A DNA stretch of 20,258 bases from JAADHY01 sp964428935. Its GTDB lineage: Bacteria; Planctomycetota; Planctomycetia; Planctomycetales; Planctomycetaceae. Positions 1-9,046 of the stretch are shown one piece after another. The notes under the pieces are model-generated. The model saw only the letters and a list, made by a program, of their open reading frames with translations. It searched no databases and was not told the DNA's origin. The stretch spans positions 1 to 20,258 of the forward strand of contig CAYSAG010000066.1 in NCBI GenBank assembly GCA_964428935.1. The letters are read 5' to 3'. The position numbers and the translations under genes were made by a program. Position 1 is the stretch's first letter; every line of letters starts with the position of its first letter.

Positions 1-1
1 G

Positions 2-1129
2 GAAACGTTGACGCGGACGTTGTCCGAGCTGCTGCGTCACCAGCGGGAGCAGCTTCGACAATTGGCCGAGCAGCAGCGGCAGCACGGCGACCGAGTGGAC
101 CAACTTCAGGACCGGTTGGGACGCCAGCTCGACCGGCGCTCGTCCAACCGGCCGCCCGAGTTCCTGCGGAAGGCCCTGGAAACTTTGAAGCAACAGGCGG
201 TGGCCGGAAAAATGCGAGAGGCGGCGGAGCACCTGGAGCAGAACCGAATTGGTCAAGCCCTCACCGCCCAGCAACAGGCTCTGCAGCAATTGCGCGAACT
301 GGAGAAAAAGCTCCGGTCGCACGGAACCGCCGGCTCGACGGGGCGTCCCGGTCCGCAACCCCGGCAGCGGCTGGACGACCTTCTGCAACAACAGCGTTCG
401 CTCTTGCAAGCCACCCGGGAACTGGACGAGCAGCGACAACAACGCGGCAACTGGTCCCGCTCGCAGCTGAAACGTCTCGGCGAACTGGCGGACGCTCAGC
501 AGCAACTGCAGCAGCTCGCTCAGCAGGCCGCCGTCCAAGACCGCCGGTCGCGGCAGGAAACTTCACAGCAAAAAACGTCGCCGCAGGAGACGTCGCCGCT
601 GGAACGGGCCGCTCGAGCCATGGCCCAGGCCGCTCAACGACTCCGCCAACGCCAGGCCGACCAGCAGACTCAGCGACTGCAGGCCGAGAGCCTTCGTCAC
701 CTTCAGGCCGCTCGCCAGCAACAGCAGCGGCGCCAGCAGTTGGCCGCCCAGTCGGGCCGTTCCGACAGCGGCCGGCCGCGGACCGGCCGCGACAACAAAC
801 GCCCCAGCCGCCAGCAGGAACAGCAACAGCCGCCCAAACCAGACCAAGCCGCCCGAGCCGGCACGGGCGGCCTGCGAGCGCCCAAACGTCCCGGCGACGC
901 GCCCGAACCCACCGTCCCGCTCCTTTTGCAACGCCAGTTCCTCATGGAACACGTCTGGGGACACTTGCCGCCCAACGTGCGCCAGCAGTTGTTCAACGCT
1001 TACTCAGAGAACCCGCTGCCGCAGTACCGGCACGTCATTGAACGCTACTACCGCTCGCTGGCCGAGCCGGGGTCGTCGACGGAGCCGGAGTCGTCTTCGT
1101 CGGTCGAACCGGAGTCGTCGGGTCGGTGA
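2..1129 (+). CDS. Gln/Arg-rich coiled-coil protein, C-terminal part (5' end outside window)
   Basis: The reading frame is open to the left edge, so the true start probably lies upstream; a TTG at position 8 is the first possible internal start. The visible 370-odd residues are dominated by Gln, Arg, Leu, Glu and Ala in heptad-like patterns (for example LDDLLQQQRSLLQATRELDE), which predicts long coiled coils broken by Pro/Gly/Ser-rich linkers. Near the C-terminus is a compact non-repetitive block, HVWGHLPPNVRQQLF followed by PQYRHVIERYYRSLAE. From memory, planctomycete coiled-coil proteins encoded near MoxR/BatA-type 'aerotolerance' clusters end in a similar block; that assignment is an inference, because no such neighbour is visible. 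The last 20 residues are Ser/Glu/Pro-rich and overlap the convergent gene. No catalytic motif is visible. The gene is well supported, its function is not. Confidence 0.75.
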   Translation, partial: ETLTRTLSELLRHQREQLRQLAEQQRQHGDRVDQLQDRLGRQLDRRSSNRPPEFLRKALETLKQQAVAGKMREAAEHLEQNRIGQALTAQQQALQQLRELEKKLRSHGTAGSTGRPGPQPRQRLDDLLQQQRSLLQATRELDEQRQQRGNWSRSQLKRLGELADAQQQLQQLAQQAAVQDRRSRQETSQQKTSPQETSPLERAARAMAQAAQRLRQRQADQQTQRLQAESLRHLQAARQQQQRRQQLAAQSGRSDSGRPRTGRDNKRPSRQQEQQQPPKPDQAARAGTGGLRAPKRPGDAPEPTVPLLLQRQFLMEHVWGHLPPNVRQQLFNAYSENPLPQYRHVIERYYRSLAEPGSSTEPESSSSVEPESSGR

Positions 1130-4100
1130 CGAGCGGCGTTGGGTCGCTCGCGACTGGCGACTGGTCCCCGACGACTGGCGCCCCGTCCGAGGCCACTGGC
1201 GCCGGGTCCGTGACGAGCGGCGGCTCGGCCAGCACGTCGGACGGCACGGCCCGCCACCGGTTGACGGACCGGTCCACCTGGTTTTCGATTCCCGCCAAGA
1301 CCTGCTCGTCGACCAGTCTGGCCACCACCCGTTGGACCAACCGGTAGGTCTCCCAAAAGGCGTACTGACCGGCGTCGACGGCTGCCTCGACCGACTCCGT
1401 TCCGGGAAGACGCTCCCGTCCCAACAGCGTCTGCGCCGCCGGCCGCTCCAGCTCGCGCCCGCGAGCCTGCAGCCAGTCGAGTGTGGCGTCGATTCGTTTC
1501 AAGTTCGTCAGCGACGTCCAGTTGTAGTCGGACAGCGTGGTGTCGGGCACGTTCAGCGCCCGGACCAAGTCGGCCAGCCACGGCGGTCCCTGTCGGCGGG
1601 CGGCCGCGTCCAACCGCTCCACCCCCGCCGTCACCGGCCCACGCTCCGGTGGCAAGTACGGAAACAGCAGCAAGTCGGCCCAGTGAAACACGGTCAGCTC
1701 GCTCAACGACAAAACGTTGTACACCACGCTGTGCAAGTCCCACGGGCTGCGCGGGTGGTTGACGGTCCAGGGTTTGAGCGGCGAGTCGGGCGTCGGGTGG
1801 TACTGCAAAGGAGCGGCTGCGTTCGGACGCACCTCGTCGTCGAAGCGAGCTTGCAACGTCAACGCTCCTACGGGCGACTCAGCCGGCTGGTAAATGTCAC
1901 GCACGGGCCGACCGTCGAAGCCCAGCCCGTCGACGTCCACGCCCAGCATGTCCAGAATGGTCGGCGTGAGGTCGACCAGGTTGCACGGTCGGTCGACCCG
2001 CACGCCCGGCAGGACGTTCGGCCCGGAAACGAACCAAGTGACGCGAGCGGTGTCGGCGAAGGGGTGTCCGTGCGCGGTGCCCGGCGAGGCGGCGTCGCCG
2101 AAGTACCAGCCGCTCGCGGCCGTGACGACCAGGTCCGGCGCGTACTCGCGTTCCCGCTCTCGCAAATTCGACTGCCACAGCAGCGCTCGGGTCAACGTGA
2201 CCACAGCCTGGGGGTACTCGGTCTCGGCCGTGCCCTCCAACCAAACCCGCTCGGGAAGGAACTGCCGGAGCGTCGCAAGGCGGAAACGCTGGAGCAGGCG
2301 CAGTGGGTCGCGTCGCGGAGTCGCTGGCACGTCGTACTCGACCCGTCCGTCCGGCGTCGGCCGCACGTTTTCCACCGGCGTGTAACGGTAGAGCCACCGG
2401 CCGTCGTGCCAACGTCGCTGAATGACCGCGTAGCCCCGGTCTCGCGTGGCCACCAGAACGCTTTGCTCGTCCAGCTTGAGCAGCACCAGGTCGACCGGGT
2501 AGTCCAGCCGCCCGTCCGCCCGCTGAGCTTGCCAGTGCGTGAGCAGTTCGACCAGGTTGACCGGCGGCAGGTCGGCGGCCACACGGTAGCGCAGCAGGTC
2601 GCCGGGACGGTTCGGGCCGCTCCAGTCGCGTGACCCGTACCAGCCCCTGGGCAAGAAAATGCGGGCGGCTCCGTCGGCCTGAGCGTCCAGGAAGACGAAC
2701 TGGCGCGGGCCGTCCTCGGGGTGTCGGTTCCAGACTCGGTGCTGACGGACCGAAAGTCCCAGCCCGCCACCGACCCAGCGGCCTTGGCGGTCTCGCTGGC
2801 GAGGCTGGAAGAACAGGTCGTTCGCCAAGTCAAACCGCGACAGGTAGCCGGTTCGTCCGCCGTGGTGCCCGTGGTCGCTGACCAGAATCAGGTAGGTGTG
2901 CTCGAGGCGGCCTTGCCGCTGCAGCTCGTCGACGACCAGGCCAATCAGTTCGTCGGCCCGGGCAATGACCCGCCGAGCGGCTCCGAACTGCCCGCGGTTC
3001 CGCTTGTGACTGGCCGAGTCGGTTTCGGGCAACCAAATGACCGTGACGGCCGCGTTTCGAGCCAGCAGTTCTCGCACCGCGTAGCGTGTGTTCGCCTCGT
3101 CCATGAACTGCCACGAGCGGTGCACGCTGAGCGGCGGGGAAAAACGAGACAGACTGCGGGTCCACAGGACCGGCGGCATTTCAGTCATGACCGGCAGCGT
3201 GGTGGTCGCCCAGTCCAGTCCGTGCTCGGCCAACACCGCGTAAAGCGGCCGCACACCGCTGGTCTGAGTGGCCAGCCACTGCCGAGCGGCCTGGTCCCCT
3301 TGGGCCAACCGCCGTGCCCAAGCTTGCGACTGCACGACCAGCCGGTCCGCTCCTTGCGGCGACAGCACCCGCGCACTGCGGCTCGGCCCCAGCGGGTCCA
3401 AGTACGACTCCGAAACCAGCCGGCGCCGACTGAACCGCACCTGCCCCTTCAGTCCGTGCCGGTCGGAGAAGCAGCCCGTCCACATGGTGCCGTTGGAGGT
3501 AATGGTGTCGGACGGGAAGGCGGTGAACGCGTTGGCCAGCCACGCGCCGCCGTCCAGAAAAACACGCCGAATGTTCGGCAAGTGGCCTTGGTCGGCCATT
3601 TCCAGCAGAACGTCTGGCCGCAGCCCGTCGACGTAAAAGACGACCACCGAGCTGCCCGGCCGCGGACGCCCCTGCCCGCCCGAAGCCACTCGGTACTTGA
3701 GCCGTGTCGCGTAGCCGGCAGGCCGCAGCGCGGACACGGCCGAGACACGCACGACAAACCGACCGGAATTGTCGGTGTAGTCGAAGTCGTTCAGCGAAAG
3801 AAACAGCCGCCCGCTGCGGTCGGGTTTCCAACAGCGGCGGCGACCAATGAGCAGCGGCGGCCCGTCGTCGCCAATTCGTCCAATCAAAGCGAAGCAGGGA
3901 GCGGGCCCCGCGTCTCCGGCCGGCAACGGAAACGTCTGAGCGGCCACGTGGTCGTCGACCAAGTACGTGCCCTCCGGGCCCACCTCAACCCGCTCGGCAA
4001 ACAGCGGTCGGTCGACCCGGCAGACCACCGCTCGCCCTTCGGCCTCCACCAGCAGCGGCTCACCCGCCCGCACGTCCAGCCCCGTGTCGACCCAGCCGGC

Positions 4101-4523
4101 GTGGGCGGGAAGGACGAGCGTGTGCGACGTGCCGCGCGCCCGCGTCCAGACACGCGTTCGTGACGCGGGGGACGCTTCAACCTCCGCGCCCGTCCGACCT
4201 GAAGCTGCCCGCCCGCCGCTCGTCCGGCCAGGCGTCGTCTGGCCGAGTGGTTTCTTGCCGACTGCTGCCCGGCCGGCTTCTGCCCGGCCGGCCAGCAGCG
4301 CGAGCACGAGCAGAACGGCGACCGAGAGACGCGACCGGGTCTTTGCCCGGCCAGACGACGAGGTGCGTCCGAACGCAGTCGCTTCCGAACCGCACGGGCT
4401 TGCCGGACACGTCGCGCTGACGGACGCAAGAGCGCCGGCCGAGCCCCGTTTCGAGGCCGCCCTCGCCCGCCGCGTCTCCGCTGCCAAGCCCGCTTCGACC
4501 GTCGCGTTCGTTGAAACACGCAT
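1035..4523 (-). CDS. Secreted alkaline-phosphatase-superfamily phosphodiesterase with N-terminal PA-IL-like lectin domain
   Basis: The protein is 1162 aa from the ATG at 4523. That start has no clear Shine-Dalgarno, so it is uncertain. A hydrophobic segment near residues 64-82 (LSVAVLLVLALLAGRAEA) looks like a signal peptide behind an unusually long n-region. Residues about 140-266 resemble the PA-IL/LecA sugar-binding fold: GWVDTGLDVRAGEPLLVEAEG, then ALIGRIGDDGPPLLIG and LSLNDFDYTDNSGRFVVRV. Residues about 285-880 match type I phosphodiesterase/nucleotide pyrophosphatases: VVVFYVDGLRPD (metal Asp), FPSDTITSNGTMWTG (probable Thr/Ser nucleophile), LPETDSASHKRN, LVSDHGHHGG, and HGHPFADTARVTWFVSGPN before DLTPTILDMLGVD. 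The remaining 280 residues end in a Pro/Thr/Asp-rich tail of degenerate repeats (VASD, LVTDP). The natural substrate is unknown; a phosphodiester or phosphonate bond on a surface glycan or lipid is an inference. It is transcribed away from the HD gene, 439 bp downstream of that gene's stop. Confidence 0.85.
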   Translation of the reverse strand: MRVSTNATVEAGLAAETRRARAASKRGSAGALASVSATCPASPCGSEATAFGRTSSSGRAKTRSRLSVAVLLVLALLAGRAEAGRAAVGKKPLGQTTPGRTSGGRAASGRTGAEVEASPASRTRVWTRARGTSHTLVLPAHAGWVDTGLDVRAGEPLLVEAEGRAVVCRVDRPLFAERVEVGPEGTYLVDDHVAAQTFPLPAGDAGPAPCFALIGRIGDDGPPLLIGRRRCWKPDRSGRLFLSLNDFDYTDNSGRFVVRVSAVSALRPAGYATRLKYRVASGGQGRPRPGSSVVVFYVDGLRPDVLLEMADQGHLPNIRRVFLDGGAWLANAFTAFPSDTITSNGTMWTGCFSDRHGLKGQVRFSRRRLVSESYLDPLGPSRSARVLSPQGADRLVVQSQAWARRLAQGDQAARQWLATQTSGVRPLYAVLAEHGLDWATTTLPVMTEMPPVLWTRSLSRFSPPLSVHRSWQFMDEANTRYAVRELLARNAAVTVIWLPETDSASHKRNRGQFGAARRVIARADELIGLVVDELQRQGRLEHTYLILVSDHGHHGGRTGYLSRFDLANDLFFQPRQRDRQGRWVGGGLGLSVRQHRVWNRHPEDGPRQFVFLDAQADGAARIFLPRGWYGSRDWSGPNRPGDLLRYRVAADLPPVNLVELLTHWQAQRADGRLDYPVDLVLLKLDEQSVLVATRDRGYAVIQRRWHDGRWLYRYTPVENVRPTPDGRVEYDVPATPRRDPLRLLQRFRLATLRQFLPERVWLEGTAETEYPQAVVTLTRALLWQSNLREREREYAPDLVVTAASGWYFGDAASPGTAHGHPFADTARVTWFVSGPNVLPGVRVDRPCNLVDLTPTILDMLGVDVDGLGFDGRPVRDIYQPAESPVGALTLQARFDDEVRPNAAAPLQYHPTPDSPLKPWTVNHPRSPWDLHSVVYNVLSLSELTVFHWADLLLFPYLPPERGPVTAGVERLDAAARRQGPPWLADLVRALNVPDTTLSDYNWTSLTNLKRIDATLDWLQARGRELERPAAQTLLGRERLPGTESVEAAVDAGQYAFWETYRLVQRVVARLVDEQVLAGIENQVDRSVNRWRAVPSDVLAEPPLVTDPAPVASDGAPVVGDQSPVASDPTPLVTDPTTPVRPTKTTPAPSTTPARPASGSSVQ

Positions 4524-4962
4524 GGCTGGAATTCTTGATGCCGGCTCGCTCGCATGGGTTACATTCCTCCGTGAAGTCTGTTCGCTCCCTCCGGTCGGTT
4601 CGCGACAAGCGGCGCGGCCGGCCCAACGCCGACGTTCGGCGCGTCGGCTCAGCCCGTCAGCACGCCCGCGGTTGACAGCATCGGCAGGACCCGACTGCTT
4701 GGAGCACCGAACAGAACGCGAAGGGCATTCGCCCGTCGCAGGCGGTGACGGAGCTTCCGCCTTTTCGGGTTGAAGCGTTCCAACTTTGTCGCCCGTTTCA
4801 GCGCGCAGGAAGGACCGGACTGCACCGGTCTTTTCAGTCGGACAAAAGGAACACGCTCGGCGGCGAGCGCGGCTCCTTCCGAGAGTTCGAGGAGAACGAA
4901 AAGCGCGAGCGGTGCGGGTGGAAACGGCTGGTCGGGTGGCTTCGGCTTTGCGGGACGCCCCC
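4524..4962. other. Intergenic region upstream of the lectin-phosphodiesterase gene
   Basis: These 439 bp separate two genes on the minus strand. No ORF with believable composition is seen. The only clear structure is the GACCGG/CCGGTC hairpin at 4813-4834. The spacer must hold the 3' untranslated region of the HD gene and any promoter or leader of the phosphodiesterase gene, but no convincing promoter was recognised. Confidence 0.5.
4813..4834 (+). terminator. Perfect 6-bp hairpin followed by TTTT
   Basis: GACCGG (4813-4818), loop ACTGCA, CCGGTC (4825-4830), then TTTT (4831-4834). The shape fits a small rho-independent terminator reading on the plus strand, yet no plus-strand gene ends nearby. 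It may instead act as a leader hairpin, or stop antisense transcription into the HD gene. A 17-base segment that includes most of the hairpin recurs with one change at 15302-15318. Confidence 0.35.
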
Positions 4963-6330
4963 TCACCGCTCCGGCGGCGCCGTCCCCGTCTCCCGCTCCA
5001 CCTGCTCCACCACAGCCAGCAACCGGTCGACCAACTGCGGCCACTCGGCCAGCCGTCGGGCCACGTCGGGGCGAGCGAACAGGCGAACCCGCTTGACGTA
5101 GTCGTCGAACTGGACTCGGGCCAGTGCGTCGACGACCGGCGAAACGGCCTGCAGCGGACGGTAGCGGTCTTCCTTGGCGTAGTAGACGTCGACTCGGAAT
5201 TCGACCTCGCGGTGCGGCGGAGGGGCGTCAATGAGAACGTCGGTGGGAGCCAGCCGCAGTCCGAGCTGACGCGAGCATTCCTCGGCCAGTCGGTCCGCGC
5301 ACTCGACCAGGAACCAGTAGGGTCGCCGAGCGACTCGGCCGTAAACGTCCGGCTCTTGAGCGAACGTGAATTCGCGGACCCGCTTGTAGAGCGTTCGGAC
5401 CGAACCGAACACGCCGTCCAGCAGTCGCTCGGCCCGTGTGCCCTGAGCCGCTCGCTGCAACAGTCGCACCGCCTCCGACTCGGTGCTCTCAAAGAAAGCC
5501 CCTAGGTCCACTCGGCGGCGAACCTCGAAAAAGGCCCGAGCGAACATGGTCGTGGCCGAACGCACGGCGTGGTGCCAGTAGACCTCGCTAAACATGACGT
5601 AACGGGCAAAAACCATGAGCTCGGCGGCCGTCTTCCCTTTGCTGCTAATGGCCAGCCCGTCGCCGGCTTCGTTCAACAGCAACGAGTGAATCAGACGGTT
5701 CTTGTCGAAGTGCCGACCGTAGGGGACGCCGCAGTGCAGGCTGTCGCGTTCCAGGTAGTCCATTTTGTCGACGTCGATTGGCCCGGAAAGGATTGAGCGG
5801 AGAATTCGCATGGTCGGCGAGTCGGTGGACGCAACCAGCACGTCCAAGACCTCTCGCGGCTCAACGCCCCAGTCCTCCAAAAGCACTCGGCCCAGCGGTC
5901 GGTCGAGCGACAAGAACCGCTCGGCGAACGCTTCGTGCGGCGGCAGCTCGGGCAAAGCCATGTCTTCAATCGGGTGACAGAATGGCCAGTGTCCCAAGTC
6001 GTGCAGCAGAGCGGCCGCAATGAGAACGTTGGCTGCGTGCGCGTCGACGGTTTGGCAAAACCGTTCGTCGCGGCTCAACTGCCGCAGGTAGCGCAGGGCA
6101 TTGTGGTAGACGCCCAGAGCGTGCTCGAAGCGGGAATGAGTGGCTCCGGGGTAGACCCGCGAAACCAACCCGAGCTGCGAAATGTGTCGCAGCCGTTGGA
6201 ACTCGGGCGTGTCGACCAAGGCCCGGACGCGGTCCGTAAACGGCACGTCCTGCTGCATGGGCACTCGAACCAGGTTCCGCCCCGACTCCAAGTCGGCCAG
6301 CTCGGGAATCGACCAGTCGGTTCGTCCCAT
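4963..6330 (-). CDS. HD-superfamily phosphohydrolase (COG1078-like, SAMHD1/dGTPase-related)
   Basis: The ATG at 6330 is chosen because AAGGAAA lies 7-8 nt upstream on the minus strand (plus-strand 6338-6345) and because the text farther upstream loses protein character; the product is 455 aa. Metal-binding HD motifs are intact: HSRFEHALGVYHN (first His at 65), LLHDLGHWPFCHPIED (His110-Asp111, His114) and, near residue 189, DKMDYLERDSLHCGV, which carries the DYLxRD signature of this family. Relatives hydrolyse dNTPs or other nucleotides in the cytoplasm; the exact substrate cannot be read from the sequence. No signal peptide or membrane segment is seen. It is divergent from def across a 641-bp spacer and is followed on the same strand by the phosphodiesterase gene. 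Confidence 0.9.
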   Translation of the reverse strand: MGRTDWSIPELADLESGRNLVRVPMQQDVPFTDRVRALVDTPEFQRLRHISQLGLVSRVYPGATHSRFEHALGVYHNALRYLRQLSRDERFCQTVDAHAANVLIAAALLHDLGHWPFCHPIEDMALPELPPHEAFAERFLSLDRPLGRVLLEDWGVEPREVLDVLVASTDSPTMRILRSILSGPIDVDKMDYLERDSLHCGVPYGRHFDKNRLIHSLLLNEAGDGLAISSKGKTAAELMVFARYVMFSEVYWHHAVRSATTMFARAFFEVRRRVDLGAFFESTESEAVRLLQRAAQGTRAERLLDGVFGSVRTLYKRVREFTFAQEPDVYGRVARRPYWFLVECADRLAEECSRQLGLRLAPTDVLIDAPPPHREVEFRVDVYYAKEDRYRPLQAVSPVVDALARVQFDDYVKRVRLFARPDVARRLAEWPQLVDRLLAVVEQVERETGTAPPER

Positions 6331-6971
6331 TGGCGAGTTTCCTTCGGAACACAGGTGCGTGAGTTTCTCGACACGCCGGACCGGTTTCGTCGCGGACCTC
6401 CGTGGGCCCGACCCCGACCGCTCGCCAGCCACGACGCCTCGGCGGGCCCCTTGGCCGCGTTTTTGCAGACGGGCGCGCGGAGCCGCTGCGGGTCCGTTCG
6501 GTGCGGGTCGGAGAAAAGGTCCGCGCCGCACCGAACATTTTGCCAGCCAGAGCAGTCGCCGTTGCCGAGTCCCGGAAACGCGACGACTGGCCGTTGCACC
6601 GGCGGCGTTCACTCTACCGCCGTCCAGGGTCGTGTCAACGCCTCTGGACGACACGCCGTTGTACGCGTGCAAGCCGGAACGAGCCTGTCGGGTCCAGCGT
6701 GCAGCCGACTTCCGGCAACTCGACGGCCTGGCGTGCTGCCACTAGAATTCTGGCTGTCTCGTCCGTTCGGCCGACGGCTTGGCTCCCTGCGGCTGGCTGG
6801 CGACAGCGTCAGCCGCGAGCAGCCCGGACTCGACTGACGAAGAATTTTTGCACCGCTGCGTGGACGTCGAGCGGACCTGCTTCGGTGGTCTCGCGTTCGA
6901 CAGCAACACCCAGCCGTTCGGCCCCGACCTTCCTGCTCCAGCAGACCAAGAGTCCCGAACCGAGGAGCTCA
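6331..6971. other. Divergent intergenic region between HD gene and def
   Basis: 641 bp with no credible gene. It must contain the promoters of both divergent genes. One sigma70-like candidate facing def is listed separately. The HD gene's Shine-Dalgarno lies at its left end and that of def (GAGGAG, 6962-6967) at its right end. Confidence 0.5.
6720..6748 (+). promoter_or_regulatory. Candidate sigma70-like promoter upstream of def
   Basis: TCGACG (6720-6725), 17-bp spacer, TAGAAT (6743-6748). The -10 matches TATAAT at 5 of 6 positions and the -35 matches TTGACA at 4 of 6, with ideal spacing. It would give a leader of roughly 215 nt before def. Planctomycete promoters are poorly defined, so this is tentative. 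Confidence 0.25.
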
Positions 6972-7568
6972 ATGGAAATCGTCAAGTACCCGCACCCGGC
7001 TCTGCGTTGGAAATGCAAGCCCGTCACGCGAATCGACTCACGCCTGCGCCGAACCGTTCGCGAAATGTTCGAGCTCATGTACGCGCACAACGGCATTGGC
7101 CTGGCGGCCAGCCAAGTGGCGTTGCCGTACCGGCTGTTCGTCATTAACGTGACCGGCGACCCGGAACAGAAAGACCACGAGTGGGTGTTCATTAACCCGG
7201 AAATTACCAAGCGACAAGGCAGCGAGGAAGGCGAAGAAGGTTGCTTGAGTTTCCCCGAGCTGTTTGGTCAGGTCCGGCGTTCGAAAAAAGTGGTGGTGGA
7301 AGCCTACGACCTGCGGGGTCAGCCCTTCGAAATGACGCTGGAAGACTTGGCGGCTCGGGCGGTGCAGCACGAAAACGACCACTTGGACGGCGTGCTGTTC
7401 ATTGACCGCATGACGGAACTGGCTCGGCGCGAGCTCGCTCCACAACTGGACGACTTCGTCCGGGTGTTTCGACGTCGGCAAATGCGCGGCGAGTACCCGC
7501 CGGACGAGGAGATTCAGCGGGAACTGGAGGAGCTGGAGAAGCAGTTTTGCGTGGCCGACGAGGTGTGA
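6972..7568 (+). CDS. def: Peptide deformylase
   Basis: 198 aa from the ATG at 6972, which has GAGGAG ending 4 nt upstream. The enzyme removes the N-terminal formyl group from nascent proteins using a bound metal ion. All three family motifs are present: GIGLAASQV (from residue 41), EGCLSFPEL with metal ligand Cys91, and QHENDHLDG with His133, catalytic Glu134 and His137. The length is slightly above the usual 165-190 because of a charged helical C-terminal extension rich in Arg and Glu (DDFVRVFRRRQMRGEYPPDE onward). fmt follows on the same strand after 317 bp, the usual functional pairing, though the gap is wide for one operon. Confidence 0.97.
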   Translation: MEIVKYPHPALRWKCKPVTRIDSRLRRTVREMFELMYAHNGIGLAASQVALPYRLFVINVTGDPEQKDHEWVFINPEITKRQGSEEGEEGCLSFPELFGQVRRSKKVVVEAYDLRGQPFEMTLEDLAARAVQHENDHLDGVLFIDRMTELARRELAPQLDDFVRVFRRRQMRGEYPPDEEIQRELEELEKQFCVADEV

Positions 7569-7885
7569 GGTCGAGCACTCGGACAGCCGGGTTTGAGTGG
7601 CCTGGCGTGTCGGGCGACTGAGCCTTCTCGCCGTTGGCGGACCGCCGGCCGCGACACGACGACGCCGAACCACAATGACAACGCTGGCGGGAAGAACCGG
7701 CGCCGTCCGGCGTGCAAGGCGCCGAGTTGACAGCGCTGTCAGCGGCCAGTCGGTGGGCTGGTGAGTTGTCGGCGTCGGAGCGGAGTTGGCCGGCAGCGGC
7801 TGCTTCCGGCCGAGCGCGCGTGTTCGACACGAGGGCGTGTGGTCTTGCGTCCGAGTCCGCTCGCTGAGCAAGAGGGAAAAGGGTC
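7569..7885 (+). other. Spacer between def and fmt
   Basis: 317 bp without a believable ORF. A weak CACTC/GAGTG stem follows the def stop. The fmt Shine-Dalgarno (GAGGG, 7872-7876) is at the right end. No promoter was recognised. Confidence 0.45.
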
Positions 7886-8980
7886 ATGCCGCTCAAGCTG
7901 CTCATGATGGGCACGGGAGACTTCGGTGTGCCGACGTTCCGCGCTCTGTGTCGGTCGGCGCACCGCGTCGTCGGCCTGGTCACTCAACCCGACCGCGGGC
8001 GGGCCAGCCGCCGAAAGCCTCGCAACGCCTTGAAAGAGCTGGCCGAAGCCGAAGGGATTCCAGTGTTCCAACCGGAGCGAATCAACAGTCCGGAAGCGGT
8101 GGAGCAGCTCCGGCGGTTCGACGCGGACCTGTACGTCGTCGCGGCCTACGGACAGATTCTTTCTCCACAAGTCATTGACCTGCCTCGGTTGGGCGTCATT
8201 AACGTGCACGCTTCGCTGTTGCCGAAGTACCGCGGAGCGGCTCCGGTCCAGTACGCCATTCTGAACGGCGACCAAGAAACCGGCGTGACCATTTTCCAAA
8301 TTCAACCCGAACTGGACGCCGGGCCGATTTTGCTGGCCCAGAAAACGCCCATTGGTCCAAAAGAGACGGCGGGCGAGCTGGAACGTCGACTGGCCGAGCT
8401 GGCCGCACCGCTGGTTCTGCAGGCCGTCGAGGGCTTGGAAGCCGGGACCATTCAGCCGGTTCCTCAAGACCCGTCCCAGGTTACGCGAGCTCCTCGACTG
8501 AAAAAAGAACACGGACGAATCGACTGGTCGAGGCCGGCCGAACAGATTGAGCGTCACGTGCGAGCCATGCAGCCGTGGCCCAAGGCGTTCAGCTTCCTTC
8601 AGCGACAGGGACAGACCGAACGGCTGCGAGTGGCCATTCTGGAAGCGGAGCCCTTGCCGCAGGCCGAGGTGGACCGCCTGCAGGGCCAAACGGCCGCTCC
8701 GGACGCAGCGGAGCCACAGCCAGCGTCCGCCGCGTCCCGTGCAGGGGACTCGTCCGCCCCACACGTGCCAGCCGAAGCCTCAACCGGCGACCAAGAGAAA
8801 ACGCCCGGGGTCGTGGTCGTCGCGACCCGCAAGCGCTTGGTCGTTCAGACGGGCCGGGGCGGACTGGAAATTCTGCGGCTGCAGCCGGAGGCCGGTCGTG
8901 AAATGACTGTGCGCGAGTTTCTGGCCGGTCACCCGGTGAGCCAGGGGGACCGGTTCGTCGGCGACGAAGACGGCTCGTAG
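7886..8980 (+). CDS. fmt: Methionyl-tRNA formyltransferase
   Basis: 364 aa from the ATG at 7886, preceded by GAGGG 9 nt upstream. The enzyme transfers a formyl group from 10-formyltetrahydrofolate to initiator Met-tRNA. The N-terminal Rossmann domain starts LKLLMMGTGDFGVPTF, and the active site is intact: NVHASLLPKYRGAAPVQYA gives Asn106 and His108, and ELDAGPIL gives Asp144, the same numbering as the E. coli catalytic residues. The C-terminal OB-like domain begins near RIDWSRPAEQIERHVRAMQP. It is interrupted around residues 265-310 by a low-complexity Ala/Pro/Ser/Glu/Gln stretch before GVVVVATRKRLVVQT, which explains why the protein is about 45 aa longer than usual. Confidence 0.97.
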   Translation: MPLKLLMMGTGDFGVPTFRALCRSAHRVVGLVTQPDRGRASRRKPRNALKELAEAEGIPVFQPERINSPEAVEQLRRFDADLYVVAAYGQILSPQVIDLPRLGVINVHASLLPKYRGAAPVQYAILNGDQETGVTIFQIQPELDAGPILLAQKTPIGPKETAGELERRLAELAAPLVLQAVEGLEAGTIQPVPQDPSQVTRAPRLKKEHGRIDWSRPAEQIERHVRAMQPWPKAFSFLQRQGQTERLRVAILEAEPLPQAEVDRLQGQTAAPDAAEPQPASAASRAGDSSAPHVPAEASTGDQEKTPGVVVVATRKRLVVQTGRGGLEILRLQPEAGREMTVREFLAGHPVSQGDRFVGDEDGS

Positions 8981-9046
8981 TCGGTTCCAACCAGCCTTCC
9001 AGACAGTCGGCCCAAGGTCGCAGGACCGTCCCGGCGGACTACCGGA

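Noticed and set aside
4524..5492. N-terminal extension of the phosphodiesterase frame across the HD gene's 3' end
   Set aside because: The frame stays open, but this stretch is antisense-frame text of the HD gene and spacer, and the signal peptide lies downstream of the ATG at 4523.
6402..6971. N-terminal extension of def
   Set aside because: The upstream text is Arg/Pro/Ala-rich and unlike deformylases; the ATG at 6972 has GAGGAG and the family's normal N-terminus.
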